Position numbers and translations under genes: made by a program
The notes under the pieces: model-generated
Told to the model about the DNA's origin: nothing
The model's database searches: none
What the model saw: only the letters and a program-made list of their open reading frames with translations
NCBI RefSeq assembly: GCF_003144195.1
Contig: NW_020290031.1
Location: 174,537 to 238,536, forward strand
Length of the DNA: 64,000 nucleotides
Reading direction: 5' to 3'
Source: Ceraceosorus guamensis
Taxonomy: Eukaryota > Basidiomycota > Exobasidiomycetes > Ceraceosorales > Ceraceosoraceae
Shown here: in pieces, positions 1 through 12,068 of the stretch
Layout of the letters: each line of letters starts with the position of its first letter
Position numbering within the stretch: the first letter of the stretch is position 1

Positions 1-2886
1 TTCCTCACTCAGAATGCTGTGGTCTCGAGTCTGACTGATCGTGTCCGTCGCGCAGAGCGCCAGCGCAGCCTCTTGAAAGCTCTGGGTGTGCTGTTGGTTG
101 GACACCAAAGACTGACAGCTCTTCGCTGATAAGCTCTTGCGTGATGAGTCGCGAAGCATCCACAATCAAGATGCAGGCATCACAATCGGATTGAAGATTC
201 CGTGGTCGTTCGGGTGTCGATAGCAGCCTCCACATACTCATCCGAATCGCTCAATCGTTCTCTAGCTCTCATTCGCAGGCCCGACTCCGGCCGTGATCCT
301 TTTTTTCTGTTTGCTGTGCTTTAGCCGCTCGACGATATGTAGACGCCGGCAGGTTTGACTCCTGCTGGGCTGCCAAGCGTCTAGCTGCGCCGTATACAAT
401 AAATAAGAGTGCAGCTTCATACGGATCCTTGATCTTCACGATTCGAATTTGGGATATTGCCGGACTGTGCTACGCCCACTTGCATGAAGATACAGCAAAG
501 CTAGGAAACTTACGCCCGCGCGCACGCGCACGGCAGCTAGACACCCCACGGGCGTAGCTGCTAGCCCTCGGGTGAGCGAGCCAGTTTGCGCGCACCTCGC
601 TCCGCGCCCGCAAAGCATCGAGACACCAAATCGAGAATGAGTAGTCTTGTGAATGTGAATGCTGGCAGGAGCGCCGAGCATTGCGTAAGTGAGAAGCGGG
701 TCGTTAGCCTTGGTTGTTTGGATTTGACGATCAAAGCTAGGTGGGGGTTGTGTGGAGGCGGTGGGAAGAGCGTTAAGCGCGCAAACAAGCGAGGCAAGCG
801 TGTACGCCAACATGCATGGCTTTGTGTAAATGGCCGCGCCGGTGATCTGACTGCGCCGTGATTCAGCTCAAAATCAAGCAATTTTGAATGATGGCTTCCG
901 CCGCGGATGCTTGCGCAGTACAGCAGAGAGAGCACATCCCAGCTGGGCATGTGCTAGCATGGTCGCGCGTCAGGGCTCCAATTTCATTTTGCCCATTCAA
1001 TTTGAATCGAGTAGTTGATTGTTGTGGTAGCTTTCAAGCGCACGCGAGCTCTTGAAGTAGCTTTTGGCGGTTTCATCGTCTTTGCTACGCTGCTTCTGAA
1101 ACGCCGACGCATGGGCCGGCCACGTCTTGAGGGCAAATCGCGGAGCTGGCATCTTGGAATGAGAATACCGCTCCGCCATGACTTGCTTGGGCCGAGCGCA
1201 GCAGTTGGTGGAGTCGCGCCGGCATGGAGCAACGCTCGACCACGATCAAGCCACGAGATGAAAGTCTGTCGACAGCTGTAGAGGGGCTGCGTGAAAGTCT
1301 GCACTTTGTGCTAACTCGGATGGCCGTTCCTGGAAGAGCGTGAGGGAGTGGACTCAAGCGGTCTGTCGGCTATATAGAGACCAAGACGAATCGCGAGTCT
1401 GCTGCGAGATGTGAATCAAGCAAGTAAGTCAAGAGTCTCGAATAGGATTCAGGTTATAGGAACGATGGTCCTCTCGAATCCCAAACTCAAGACTCGTGAC
1501 TATGCTCTCGATGGTCTAGAGCACCGCTTGGCAGCCACAATCACACGTTCCAAGCTATATGACCGCGCTATTGCGTGCAGGTCTTTTGTTTGCTGATGAC
1601 GTAGAGAGAGTATAATATATACAAGCGTGTCAAGTGTCTGATGTCGAGATGCTGCAAAAGGTCAAAATTGAATGTAGATCCACGATTCACTCCAACTCTT
1701 GATTATGAGCAAGTCAAGATTAAACAAAGTGGCGATCGAGAGACGCGCACCGCGAGGGCGTTCCGCCGTCCCTGCATATGCATGCGCATCTTGCCTTCCG
1801 GCCCACGATTGCATGGCAGTGCAGTGCAGTGCAGTACCGGCACAGGTCAGGCTCGTCTTTCGCCTCGAGAGGTGCAGAAGTAGAGCTAGCTGCATGAAGA
1901 TCATCATGCGGACGCCCTCCCGCGCGGTCAGCAAGTCCACATGATTTGTGCGCGATGCTGTGGCCGGGTGTACTCGACTACAGTATGCAGCAGCGCATCG
2001 CAGCAGCCACGCGCAGGGTGTGTCTCAGGTCTCAGCCTTCTGGCCTCTGATGCTTCTGCTGTTGCAGCCAGATAAATGTATGCTATATAGCTACTCAGAC
2101 CACCGTACTGTGACTGTGTCGGTCTTGAGTCTGACTACCGTACATGGGCCGTCGGAGCTGCGATGCATGGCTATACACTCGTGACTTGTGACTCAGTGAC
2201 TGTATGAACATGCAGCACCGATGCTAGCCCTTCCATGCCCTCGCTCCGAATCTGAAGTCAAAGTGAATCACATCTTGAATGGGATGCGTCCCGAACCACC
2301 TGCTATCCGCGCTTACAGTCGTGAGTGCGCTCCCACATCCGTCGTTCTCGATCGATCGACTGACTTGGCATACTCAGCTGGAGTGTCCAGTTGCCCGTTG
2401 TATCTCACCGCCACTCGACAGACTCTCACTGTCTGCGCCCTCCATCCATTCTTGCACACCGGCACTTCTTCCTCATCACACGTCACCCTACTTTATTCGA
2501 CTCTCAACTGGATTGCAGCGCATCGACTCTGATTCTTGGCTTTGATTGATTGCTCAGCAGCCGCTACAAGACTCTTCCGTCTCTCGCCCTTGAGCGCTGG
2601 CATCAATAATTCTGGATCTCGTCCCACCCTAACACTCTCACGTAAAATTGTGCCGTCATCACCATCGCGAGAACGTGTCGATCCGAGTGCTGCAGCCTCG
2701 CTTGCGCTTCATTGCGCCAGGACAGTCCGAGTGGCGGGCGACCCTCTTTGCGCGCAGGCGCGCACTCACAGCACGTACCGTTCACGCAGAGTTCATAGAG
2801 TGTCCTTAGGTGCCGTCAGGCGTGCAAGTATCGTGATTTCATCGACGAATCGGACCATAGCAGTATCGAGAGTCACGAGCGGCGAC
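1..2886. other. Spacer at left edge, no supported gene
   Basis: No supported gene lies here. A 78-codon ATG frame at 241..5 on the minus strand could be an exon of a gene to the left, but I recognise nothing in it and see no good splice partner. TATA-like strings occur at 1371-1377 and 1611-1620 without a convincing gene downstream. An open frame continues upstream from the first gene to 2536, but it starts at TTG and has no ATG before 2887, so I treat 2536-2886 as leader sequence. Words such as gactcgtgac (about 1493) and cactcgtgacttgtgactc (about 2179) belong to the dispersed motif family described in the findings. Confidence 0.5.
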
Positions 2887-5800
2887 ATGACCACAGCACC
2901 CACGTCAAGAGGCAGCTCTTCACACATTCGAGGAGCACGTAGAGATGACGCAGGCTCGTCTGGCTCGTCTGGCGATGCGCCTTCGCCCGCTCTGCCTCAA
3001 ACGCCAACATCAGCACTGACTGCCACCTCGTCGCCCATCTACTCTGCCATGTCTCGCGCATCAGATCATGCACCGCCATCTTCATCATCTTCCATCCCGA
3101 CCAATGCCAATTCACCCCTCTTTCAACTCTTTCAAGCCGATGATCCCTTGCTCGGTTTGGCCGCCTTTCCAGGATCAGGGCGCAGCGCCTCCTCTCCATA
3201 CTCTTTTCAAGGCGATGCGGCAGGGGCTGGTGCAGTCTCTCCTCTTCGTTTCCGCAGAGATCAAAAGGGCTCGGGAGATACCGCTGGCGAGAGCGATTCG
3301 CACTCTGACTTGCCTGACGACGTCGAAGTCACCTCGGAGCCGGCATCAGGAGGAGATTATTTAGGATTGAGCGGCTCGCCATCTCAATGGGCTTCCACTT
3401 CCGCACGAGATGTCGACGACAGACGAGGACGCATGACCCTTTCAGTTCCTTTTTTGTCACCCGATGCGCTGGAGGCTCCGTCGCCGTCTTCAGCCCGCAT
3501 GACGCCCAGCAGCGCACCCCTCTCCAGCTCACGGTACGGCAACGATCAACAGGTTAGTGCTGGCTACACCGCCAGCGCATCCGAATACAGTCAGTGCAGT
3601 GCTACGACGTCCGGCATGCTCAGCTCAGACTCTCGAAGCACCATGAGTGCGTTTCCAGTGGATGTTGGGGAGAGCGACAGCGAGTGGGGAGAGGAAGATG
3701 ATGAGCGATCAGGCACTGCTGCAACGAGTGTCTCGGGGCACCATGCGCAGGACTCGACCATCAAGAGTAGTCTGAAGAAGATGGCATCATTGCGACGCGG
3801 GCCTTCGAGAAGGGGTCCGAAGGGAGGCAATCCGCTCTTGAGCTCACTTGCGGCTATGAGGAGGGATGTGGATGATAGGTCGCTCAAATCTTCGGCCAAT
3901 CTAGACACGGATTCCTCCAGTAGGCCACTCCGAAAGCAGATGGACCCTTTGCCGCCCGGTCCAGCTCATCTGGACGTTGCTAAAGCTTCACAGCCTGAGT
4001 CATCCTCCAGCTCTGATGCAGCTTCAGGGCTTGCCTCACTTTCAAATTGGTCGGTCTTCACTCACCGCGCAAGCCAAGGCCCGAGTCCCTCGCCAAGTGC
4101 TCCTGGCTTTGACCACAGAGCACACACTCTTCGCCAATTGCAGAAGCAAGATAACGAGGAACGAGCGCGAGCTCAAGCAAAAGGCCAGGGGATGGGTCAG
4201 TGGAGAATGTGGGGAAACGGTAATGCGGGCGGAAACGCTAGGCTTGCACCACCTTCGACGTCAGGTGGTGCCAGCTCGCCTCAGTATGCCTTCGGTGCTG
4301 GCAGACCTCAGCCGGCAGATGTGCCTACCAGTGCGAATGTTGTGCCCACACCTGCACTCAACGCCTCCAACCCCTTGTTTCAGCACATGCTTGCTGCAGG
4401 CGGACCGAGCCGCAGTGCTGCCAGTACCAGCACAGCCCAGCGTTTAGACGACGCCTCACTTCCCATCTTGGCTCCAGGTGCCTCGATAGAGATCGCCAAG
4501 AATCAGGCGCCAGTGCCCGCTTCGGCCATTCCATCATCTGCAGGTGGTCAGAGTACTGCCAATGCGTCAAGCAGCGCACCGACGCCGAAAAGTGCTGGCT
4601 TGCGTCAGCACGTAGCGCGCACTGCTCGAGCTCTTCCGCCTCGATCTCCGGTTGGGACGATGCACAACAGAGGAGCATCTCAGAGCTCGAGCGGCTCTGG
4701 TCATCGGGTACGCAGCGCAAAGAGTTCGCCAATCGCTCCTGAGCCGCCCACGAAGTCGCCTGAGAGTCACACTGACAAGGTCAGCAGCACGAGGGGCACA
4801 GAGGATGCGTGGGCTGACGAGTCTGGCCAATTCAGCGAACAGCGTCGTTCGCGCCCTTTAAAAGATCTCGAGACGCCTCGCGCGCCTCCGGTCCAGGACG
4901 AGCAGCCGCAGGCGCTGTCTGAAGAGGCTGTACCTCAGGCCAAAGCAGCAGCCGAGCGCAACCGCCTGGTGTCTTGGGAGTCGCGAGCTTTGGCATCTCA
5001 TGCTGCTCAGAACGGTCCAGAGGTGGCAAACGGTCGAGCGGGTACCCCTCTCCGACGTCCCTTTGTCGCCGGCCATTCCCGTCAAAATAGCTCTTCTGCC
5101 AGTGATAACGACACCCTTGCTCACATCAGGCCGGGCGGGCACACCCGACGACCGAGCGACAACAGGAACGCCTTTCACGAGGCGGCTCATAGTCGCAGCA
5201 ACAGCGAGAGCGAGGGCTCTGTCGGTAGCTCTGCCCTACGTGAGCGACGATTGAAGTCACGCGCACAGAGGCTGGAGGATGAGGGTCGACCTGTGCCTGA
5301 ACAGCTCACCAAAGCGCTTGCTCACATTTCTACTGATCTGGCCATACCCAAGCGCAGCAGGGCAAACACCGATGCCGATGCTGCTGCTCGAGTCGCGAAA
5401 GCCGTGAAAGAAGGCGCGACTGTCCGCAACAGCGACCCACAGCCAACCGTGCGTGCTCTCAAGCCGCCGCCAGAGGTAGAGCAGCCCCCGCCGGCTGAGC
5501 GAGAAGCAGACGCTCCCCTAGGTAGGGAAGAGGTTCTTGCTTCCCCGGTCGCTAGCCGGCAGAGGCGGTCTCGTCACGGCGGAGAAGCACGACGCGGGCC
5601 GCCGGTAGCTTCTGACTCGGAAAGCGAGAGCGGTCGTCCATCGCTCGACTCGACAAGAGGCGGAGCAAGTCGACCGAGCTTTGAAACTGCTTACTCCGCG
5701 GCTGGCTCCGACAGCGAGAGTGCGTCTCAAGGCGGTGATGCGAACTTTGAAGGCCCCAGGCAAGCTCCTCGCGTCCCGCCGCCACCTCGCGGCGCACAGC

Positions 5801-8376
5801 GACCTCAGCAAGGTCTGCGTAGCCTTGCATTAGCTTCTTCGGCCAGCAGGCCTGCCATGTCAAGCAGCAGCTCTCTGAGCTCAATAGGCTCCAACGCGCC
5901 GACTATCAACGTGCCACGGCGTCAGCACACAGCTCCGCGGGATACGCGTAGAGCTGAAACACCGGATCTCAGCGGAAGCACCTCGGACTCGCAGAGCACC
6001 TACGAGGCAGAAGCAGCTCAATTGATCACCGTCACTCGGCGATACCCAGCGCCTGGACCGGCTCCTACCGGCGCCATTCCATCTCCGCCGCGCAGATCAC
6101 AAGCGTCTGGTCCCAGCCAGGCGGCTCCGACCCCGCCTCGGCCGCCTATGGGTAGAGCGCATTCCAGCTCGGTCGGCTCAGCCGATCGTCCGGCGCAGCG
6201 CCCTCTCATACTGGCGTCGAGCTCCAGGGCGGCGACGGCGACGGAAGGCGTCAGCCACGCTCAGCAAGCCCAACGACCTGGTCTGCGCACTCTGACCGGT
6301 CCAGACTCTGCGTGGGCGTCCAACAGCTCTGAGAATGTCGGAGCTGCTTCCAGGCAACATGCGCGGATGAGGAATGCGAGCGCACCTGGCTCAGACGTGG
6401 GTCCGAGGACAGAGAGCATGGAGGATCTGGCAGAGACCACCCGAGGTGGGGCTGCTGGGGGTGGCCACAGGTACTTTTCCAGCTCCACCTCTCGGGGTGC
6501 GCCTCGAGTGCCATCTCATTCGCGCGCTGGATCTCAAGACAGTAACGGCACGGAAGCGAGCGGTATTCGGGCTCCCAACAGCCCAACGGGAAGCAGCGCA
6601 GGCAGCGGGGCTGGCAGATATCTGGGTGTTCAGCAAGCAAACTGGGCTGGGTACAAGCATGCCAATGCGAGTGCGGATAGCGCAGTGTCCAGTCTCCGAC
6701 TTGCTGGTGTAAGTGCTGGAGGTTTTGGTGTGGGCAGCTCTTTACCATACAATAGACCTGGCACGGCCAACAGCGATTCGAGAAGCAGCACGACCAACTC
6801 GTCGCGCTTCCCGTCCGGCATCACTTCGAATGGAGGTCGAGATTCGGAAAGTCCTGACAGCCAAGGACTGGTCTACGAAGGTCTCCAACGGGCTCATCGA
6901 GACTCTAATCCTTCTAGTCCTGCTGTCTCCACCGGCTCTCGCGGCACGCTTTTCGGTGTCTCGATGCGGCTGAAGGAGGAAGACATCGACCTGGTCGAGG
7001 AGCTTCCAGTCATCACCGAGCAGACATCGCTATTCGGTATCAGGAGAAGGCTCGTAGCTACCTTTCCCAACCTGGGCAAATCTAGCGCTCTGCGTCCTCT
7101 GAGCTCTAGAAAAGCGGAATTCGACGCGACGGAGAGGCCAGGCTGGAGCGTGCTCGTGGGCGGCGAAAAGGAGATGCGAAAGAGGGAGGAGCAACTCGAA
7201 GCGAGAGAAAAAGAACTCGCGATAGAAGCCATCTGCAAGGATGAGATTGCTGCTGTAACGATCGAGGTGTGGACAGAGCAACGAAATGGTCGTTGGACTG
7301 TTCGAGGTGCTGCAAGGCATGACGGTGAGTCAGGAACGGGGGGCGCTCACCTGCGCGACATCCAGCTCATTAATCCTCTCACAACCACGAGCGCAGCCGT
7401 CCGAGAAGATCATTTGCCCGAGATTGCTGATCCTTGGGCAATCCCGATCGACGCGAAAGGCATCGTGAGGCGCAAGAAGCTGAAGAGCAACATTGAGATG
7501 GTGAGCAAAAGATGACGAAGCGGTCCACACCGATCATGATCTCGTGCTCATGACTCTCTTCGCTCGCTTCACGAACAGAGCTCGACGCGCACAGTCATGC
7601 GCTGTACGGAGTGCATGGAAGCGCGTGCACGAGGCATGAGCATTAGGTGCCACACTTGCAAAGATACTGGCAACGTCGAGTGGGTGTATGTCATCCAATG
7701 CATCGTACGCCTCGCATCCTTCACGCCCCTCAAGCTGCCAGCGCATCACATTATGGGTACTCGCCAACCCGGCGTCAAGTATCTGGACGCTGGAGATCCT
7801 GCACATCGAGAGGCTGTGCTTCGCGATCGAGCCATAGATGGACTGCAAGCTGCTGCGCAGCGTGTCGGTAGGCAACACTTTGCAAATTATGCTGCTCGGT
7901 TGTTGATGGGCAAGGCGACGATCACGAGGCGCGGAGTGCTGACCGTTGCAGTGAGCAATCTCAAGGGGAAGCACAGGCGCCACTTTGAAGTGGAAGATGG
8001 AACGGAAGGCAAAGTGTCGGAGGTGGCAGTGTCGAAGAAGGAGACGCCTCCTAGCGTTCCGCCGCCTGCCGATCCGGCCTCGTACGGCTCCTCCAACGGC
8101 CTGGCGCCCCCTTCTAATTTTTCCGACGCTGGCAGCATGGTCGACTTTGGCGTCGCCACGGTGCCTGCTTCTCCTGCACCTACGGGCGGCAAGCGCTCGC
8201 TCAATTCTCTAAGACCTCCCCTCTCGACATTGGGCCGATCGGGCGGCGCAAGCTCGTCTTACGCTTCCAACGATGCAAGCTCGGTGTACTCGGCCGCCAC
8301 TTCTCGAAGGTCTCCCTCGCCTCAACCCGCCCCGTCGACGCGCACAACTGCACGCCTTCGAGGCTTGTTCCGGTGA
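2887..8376 (+). CDS. Large disordered protein with C-terminal CxxC module, SSUH2-like
   Basis: Exons 2887..7500 and 7579..8376 join in phase 0 across a 78-bp intron (GTGAGC...CACGAACAG), giving about 1803 aa. ATG 2887 is the first in-frame ATG. Residues 1 to about 1400 are Ser/Ala/Gly/Arg low complexity with no recognisable domain. The conserved part starts near VTIEVWTEQRNGRWTV (about 1455) and continues past the intron into a cysteine module (CTECMEARARGMSIRCHTC, near 1547) with two CxxC pairs, then a strand-rich C-terminal stretch. This order, a small domain followed by DnaJ-like CxxC repeats and a beta-rich end, resembles the SSUH2 (Ssu-2 homolog) family; the match is by pattern only. A second intron is likely inside exon 1 at 7325..7396 (72 bp, GTGAGT...GCGCAG); removing it keeps the frame and shortens the protein by 24 residues. 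Another DnaJ-type zinc protein is possible. Function unknown. Confidence 0.6.
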
Positions 8377-8880
8377 TCGCGGCTGTGCGTCGCACCACCA
8401 CTCATGATCACTTGCGGGGGGGCAGCGTGATGGGCTCAAACATCTCTGCGAACCAGGTTCGCCACCTTTCGCCCTTTGCAACGCCGAACCTTCTTTTTTT
8501 CTCGCATTCCTGATGCGCCGCCCTCGAGATGAAGTGCGCGGGCCATTTGTATCTGTCTGTGTCAAGTATCCCTATACAATGCTATTTTGCATGCGTCAAT
8601 CATGACACCCGCTCTTGCGAAGACGAATGGAGAATCTATCAGGCCAAACAGTATGATGACGATGAAGCCTGTCGACATGGCCGAAAAGAGCTAGGGCAGT
8701 GCAGTAAATATTGTTTGCAGAATCATTTTGTACACTATAATCCGTGACTTGAGCGACGCAGACCGGGAGGGGGGGGGGGGGGGGGGGGGGGGGGCTTTTC
8801 CGCGACGCTACGGGAAGAGGTGGAAGTTGCAAACGCAGAAAGTAGAACGTCGGCGCATCGCTCCTCCGCCCCTGCTGATC
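8377..8880. other. Spacer between convergent genes
   Basis: Shared 3' region of two convergent genes. Apart from the poly-G run at 8769-8794, I see no coding signal. Confidence 0.6.
8769..8794. repeat. Poly-G tract, 26 G
   Basis: An uninterrupted run of 26 G in the 3' spacer between the SSUH2-like gene and the dioxygenase gene. Homopolymers this long are often misassembled, so the exact length may not be real. Confidence 0.9.
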
Positions 8881-10236
8881 TCATAGCTCGACGCTCCTAG
8901 GGCCTTCTTTTTTGGGCACGACGACTGGGTCAGGCGTTCCCATGTTGGGGTGCCAGACGCTCTCAAAGTTTGCGCTCATGTTGACACCGACGGTGACGAA
9001 GCCGACCAGACCTTGCGAGAGAACCATGCCCAAGGGCTCAATGTCGAATGTGGGCATGTAGCCACCTCGATGAGCTTCATCGAAAATGTGCAAAGAGTCT
9101 TCCCAATTACGCGTGCGACCTCTTCCGGACAGGTGCCGGATAGGGTTCTCGGAGTAGGGTTGAAGCTGCCACGCGGGGAGCGGGGGGGAAATCGGATTAG
9201 CGCAGGGTCACATCGTACGGCATGCTCAAAGAGCCGTCTCTCAACATCGAGCAAATCATCTTTTCAGACTCACCTTGTCGATCTCCTCGTTCAGCAGATC
9301 GTCCACGAAGAATTGGCCCGTGTGCACAAGCCTACGGCTCTCAAAGGTACCGTTGGGCAAGGTTCTCCATTCTGGGTGAACCTTGAGATGGACATGCGTC
9401 GCTCTACCAGTGTAGTAGCCAGGGAAGACGCTAGTGAATTGAGCCACACCATTTCCATCCGTGGGCCAAGCACCTCTGAGCCAAGTGGCCGTGTCATCCG
9501 TCCGTTTGAAAGCGGGCAACAGACCTCTCCTGATGCCAGACGTAGCGGGCTGTGCGACGACCTCTTTAGGTTTGGGATTGTGACCGGCATAGAAACCGGT
9601 TGCGTTGGCGTGCCACAAGTCTACCAAAACGTTAGGTACCGGCTTGCAAGTCTCTACGTCGATGACGCCAACATTCATCACGAAAGGCAGACCCAATTGC
9701 CACTCTGCCATGTTGTTCCGGATGGGGTGACCCGAAGTGTGATAGTAGGGACCAGGTGTGACTTCTGGAGCGAGGACGCAAGTGGAATTCTTGATCGAGG
9801 ACGCAGTAGTCTCGGGATAACATTCCATCAACTGTTTGCCATTCTTCCTCTTCTCTGCCTCCTCCTTCTCCTCGGCTGCTTTGGTCTGCCTGACCTCTTC
9901 GGAGTGCTTCTCGAAGTAGCCATCGATGTATGTGTTGGAATCTGCAATCTCCCCCGCTTCTCCACCCACACCGACACCCAACACTTTTTGAGCCCAGGAG
10001 CGCTTGCGAGCTTGAGTCATGGCTTCGACTATCGGCGCACAGTGATAAGCTCCTTGTTGCCGCGCATGAAAAGCGGCCACTTCTTGTGGCGTCTTGGGTC
10101 CGTGCGCTGCGGTCGAAGGGAGCAGACAGAGGAGTGCGGCGAGGGCGGTGGCAAGCATCGCCCTGCTCAGCTGCCGTCTACCACGGCGGTCGACGCTAGC
10201 AGTGGCTGTTTGTGCTTCTCTGCTGGATGAAGACAT
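8881..10236 (-). CDS. Secreted intradiol ring-cleavage dioxygenase
   Basis: Minus-strand exons 10236..9274 and 9165..8881 join in phase 0 across a 108-bp intron, giving 415 aa. Intradiol dioxygenases cleave catechol-type rings between the hydroxyls using Fe(III) held by two Tyr and two His. Candidate ligands are visible: Tyr216 in NATGFYAG, then Tyr274/275 and His281/His283 in PGYYTGRATHVHLKV. The frame VTPGPYY (159-165) is also typical. A hydrophobic segment at 28-44 (LATALAALLCLLPSTAA) reads as a signal peptide. Met27 (ATG at 10158) would give a more classical signal than Met1, so the start is open. These features fit the fungal extracellular branch, which acts on aromatics derived from lignin or plant phenolics. 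The C-terminal exon (residues 322-415) has no motif I know. A TATA-like box lies about 200 bp upstream of the ATG. Confidence 0.88.
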
Positions 10237-10444
10237 GCTGCCCTGCTTGGCGAAAGAGGGATGAGAGGAGATGCGATATCCGGCAAAGGCGAGTCAAGGA
10301 TGCTGCGCGGTCGGTGTGCTGAGTGAGTGATTGCACGCAAAGTGATGGAGCTGTATCGTCACGCGGATGGGCAAGTACAAGGAGCAACAAATGTCATGCG
10401 GGGGGAAAGGCCGGGGAGGGGATGGGCCAGATACTTGCAAAGCA

Positions 10445-10452
10445 CCTTTATA
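10445..10452 (-). promoter_or_regulatory. TATA-like box of dioxygenase gene
   Basis: Reads TATAAAGG on the minus strand, about 209 bp upstream of the dioxygenase ATG at 10236. Position and sequence fit a core promoter; the transcription start is not known. Confidence 0.4.
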
Positions 10453-10888
10453 TCCTCGAAAAGAGACTCGGCGCCCAATCACGAATGGCAGAGACGCCTG
10501 CTGACAAGGAGCAGCAAGCAGTCAGTCAGCTTTCCCCCCCCGCAATCTGGTGAGTAGGATCTATCATCCGGCTACGCTCCTACGCCAGCTCCAGTGATTA
10601 GAATGATTCACCATCACCGCATCATTCGAAGGGGTGAGAGCGCGGCCAAGGGCAGCAAATCACAGGAGGGGGCAACATCCGCGTCGACAGGCAGTGTTTG
10701 AGTGTGTGGCTTGAGAAAGAAACGAGAAGGCGGGTGAGCGCCGGCAGGACGCGAGTCACGGCCCTGCGCAGGGGAATGCGGTGGGAGCGACACAAAAGAG
10801 CGTCATTTCCGAAAAGATGCTGCTGCTTGCATGGTCGCAGCAGCAGCAGCGGCAAAAGTTGCCGTAGCGTAGCCGTGCCTTTACCCCC

Positions 10889-10953
10889 GCACGCACACGC
10901 ACACGCACACGCACACGCACACGCACCCGCACACGCACACGCACCCGCACCCG
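10889..10953. repeat. CGCACA microsatellite
   Basis: About 65 bp of alternating GCACAC / GCACCC units. It creates artefactual open frames of alternating HA or VR dipeptides on both strands. The alternating purine-pyrimidine order could favour Z-DNA. Confidence 0.85.
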
Positions 10954-12068
10954 CTTGGCAGCGCGGCAAAGATCTCCGATCGGACCAAGGCACCACTGCA
11001 GTCGTCCAGCGGACCTTACGCTCGAGAATTGCGCAAACGCTCGGCGCTCGCGCTCATGTATACGGATCAACCTGCGGGAGCTGCAAAGCGGCGGGCCACA
11101 AGAGCAAAGCAGCGATCAAGCAAATGACACGGAGCGGAGGATCGGCGCGCAAGAAGCCAGCAAGCAAGCCTTGTCAGCCATGGCAGCCATATGTTCGTCC
11201 CTCCTGCTGCCCATCACGAACAGCGAAGCTCGTCCAACTCGACACACTCGACTCACACGCAAACTCATGACTCTCACTCAGACTCTCACTCACATTCGCA
11301 ATTGCGCTCGAGGTATCCACGGCATGTCAGCGCGAGCTCATGTCTGGGTCTAGGTCGTGCAGGCGACTTCCCTCCGCACTCATGTGTCGCAGTCGGCGGA
11401 TACCCCACATCGCGCGTTCCGACCAGGAGGGCCAAATCGGAGACGCACGACGCACGACGCACGACTCACGACTGTAAAAGTGCCACCTCTCCGTATGAGG
11501 CGGCGGGACGTTTTGCCGTGCGCGTCTCGGCCGGGAGTACTGCACGACGCAAAATTACCACTCGCACGAGAGAGGATAGGGAGATACGCGTCTTGCTTGC
11601 GCGCGCGCAACCACGTAGGCATAGCTAGCGCGTCGAGGGGGCATTTGATGCGCCAGAGGTGTTGCTCTTGAATAAGCTGGGCGCTGAGCTAAGCCGCACC
11701 GGGTCGCTGCTGACTTCTCTTGGTATCAACGTCTTGCAGCAACGATTTTCACGATTTCCATCCACCCATCGTCCTCATTCGATTGTCCTTATGGCCTACG
11801 CGGCACGCTCGCTTTGCCATCCCGCTTCAGCATCCGCAATCGACCAGCTCTGAATCACGTCCTCTCTTGATAGCCGTTGCAGCCGCTCACTCTCCGCTCG
11901 CGAGCGGACCATACCAAGATATAGATCGCTTGCCTGCGTCAGTGCACTGACCTGAGTAGTGGGGCCAGCCCGGCGAGCAGCATGCAACGACACGCAGCCT
12001 AAAGGTCTCGTACAGCGCCAGCGGCTCTGCATCCGCCAGTATCTGGCCCCATCTCGGAGCTGGAAAGC

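Larger units (their letters stand above)
10237..12068. other. Divergent promoter region, no gene seen
   Basis: Lies between the divergent dioxygenase gene and the SQ/TQ-cluster gene. It holds the TATA-like box, a CGCACA microsatellite and a stretch (about 11220-11480) of short repeats built on gactcac and cgcacgac. The open frames here are short or driven by the microsatellite. Confidence 0.5.

Noticed and set aside
5-241. 78-codon minus-strand frame at the left edge
   Set aside because: ATG and stop are present, but no homology, splice partner or codon pattern supports it as a gene.
10622-11270. Overlapping frames with HA and VR repeats
   Set aside because: Produced by the CGCACA microsatellite; no coding pattern outside the repeat.
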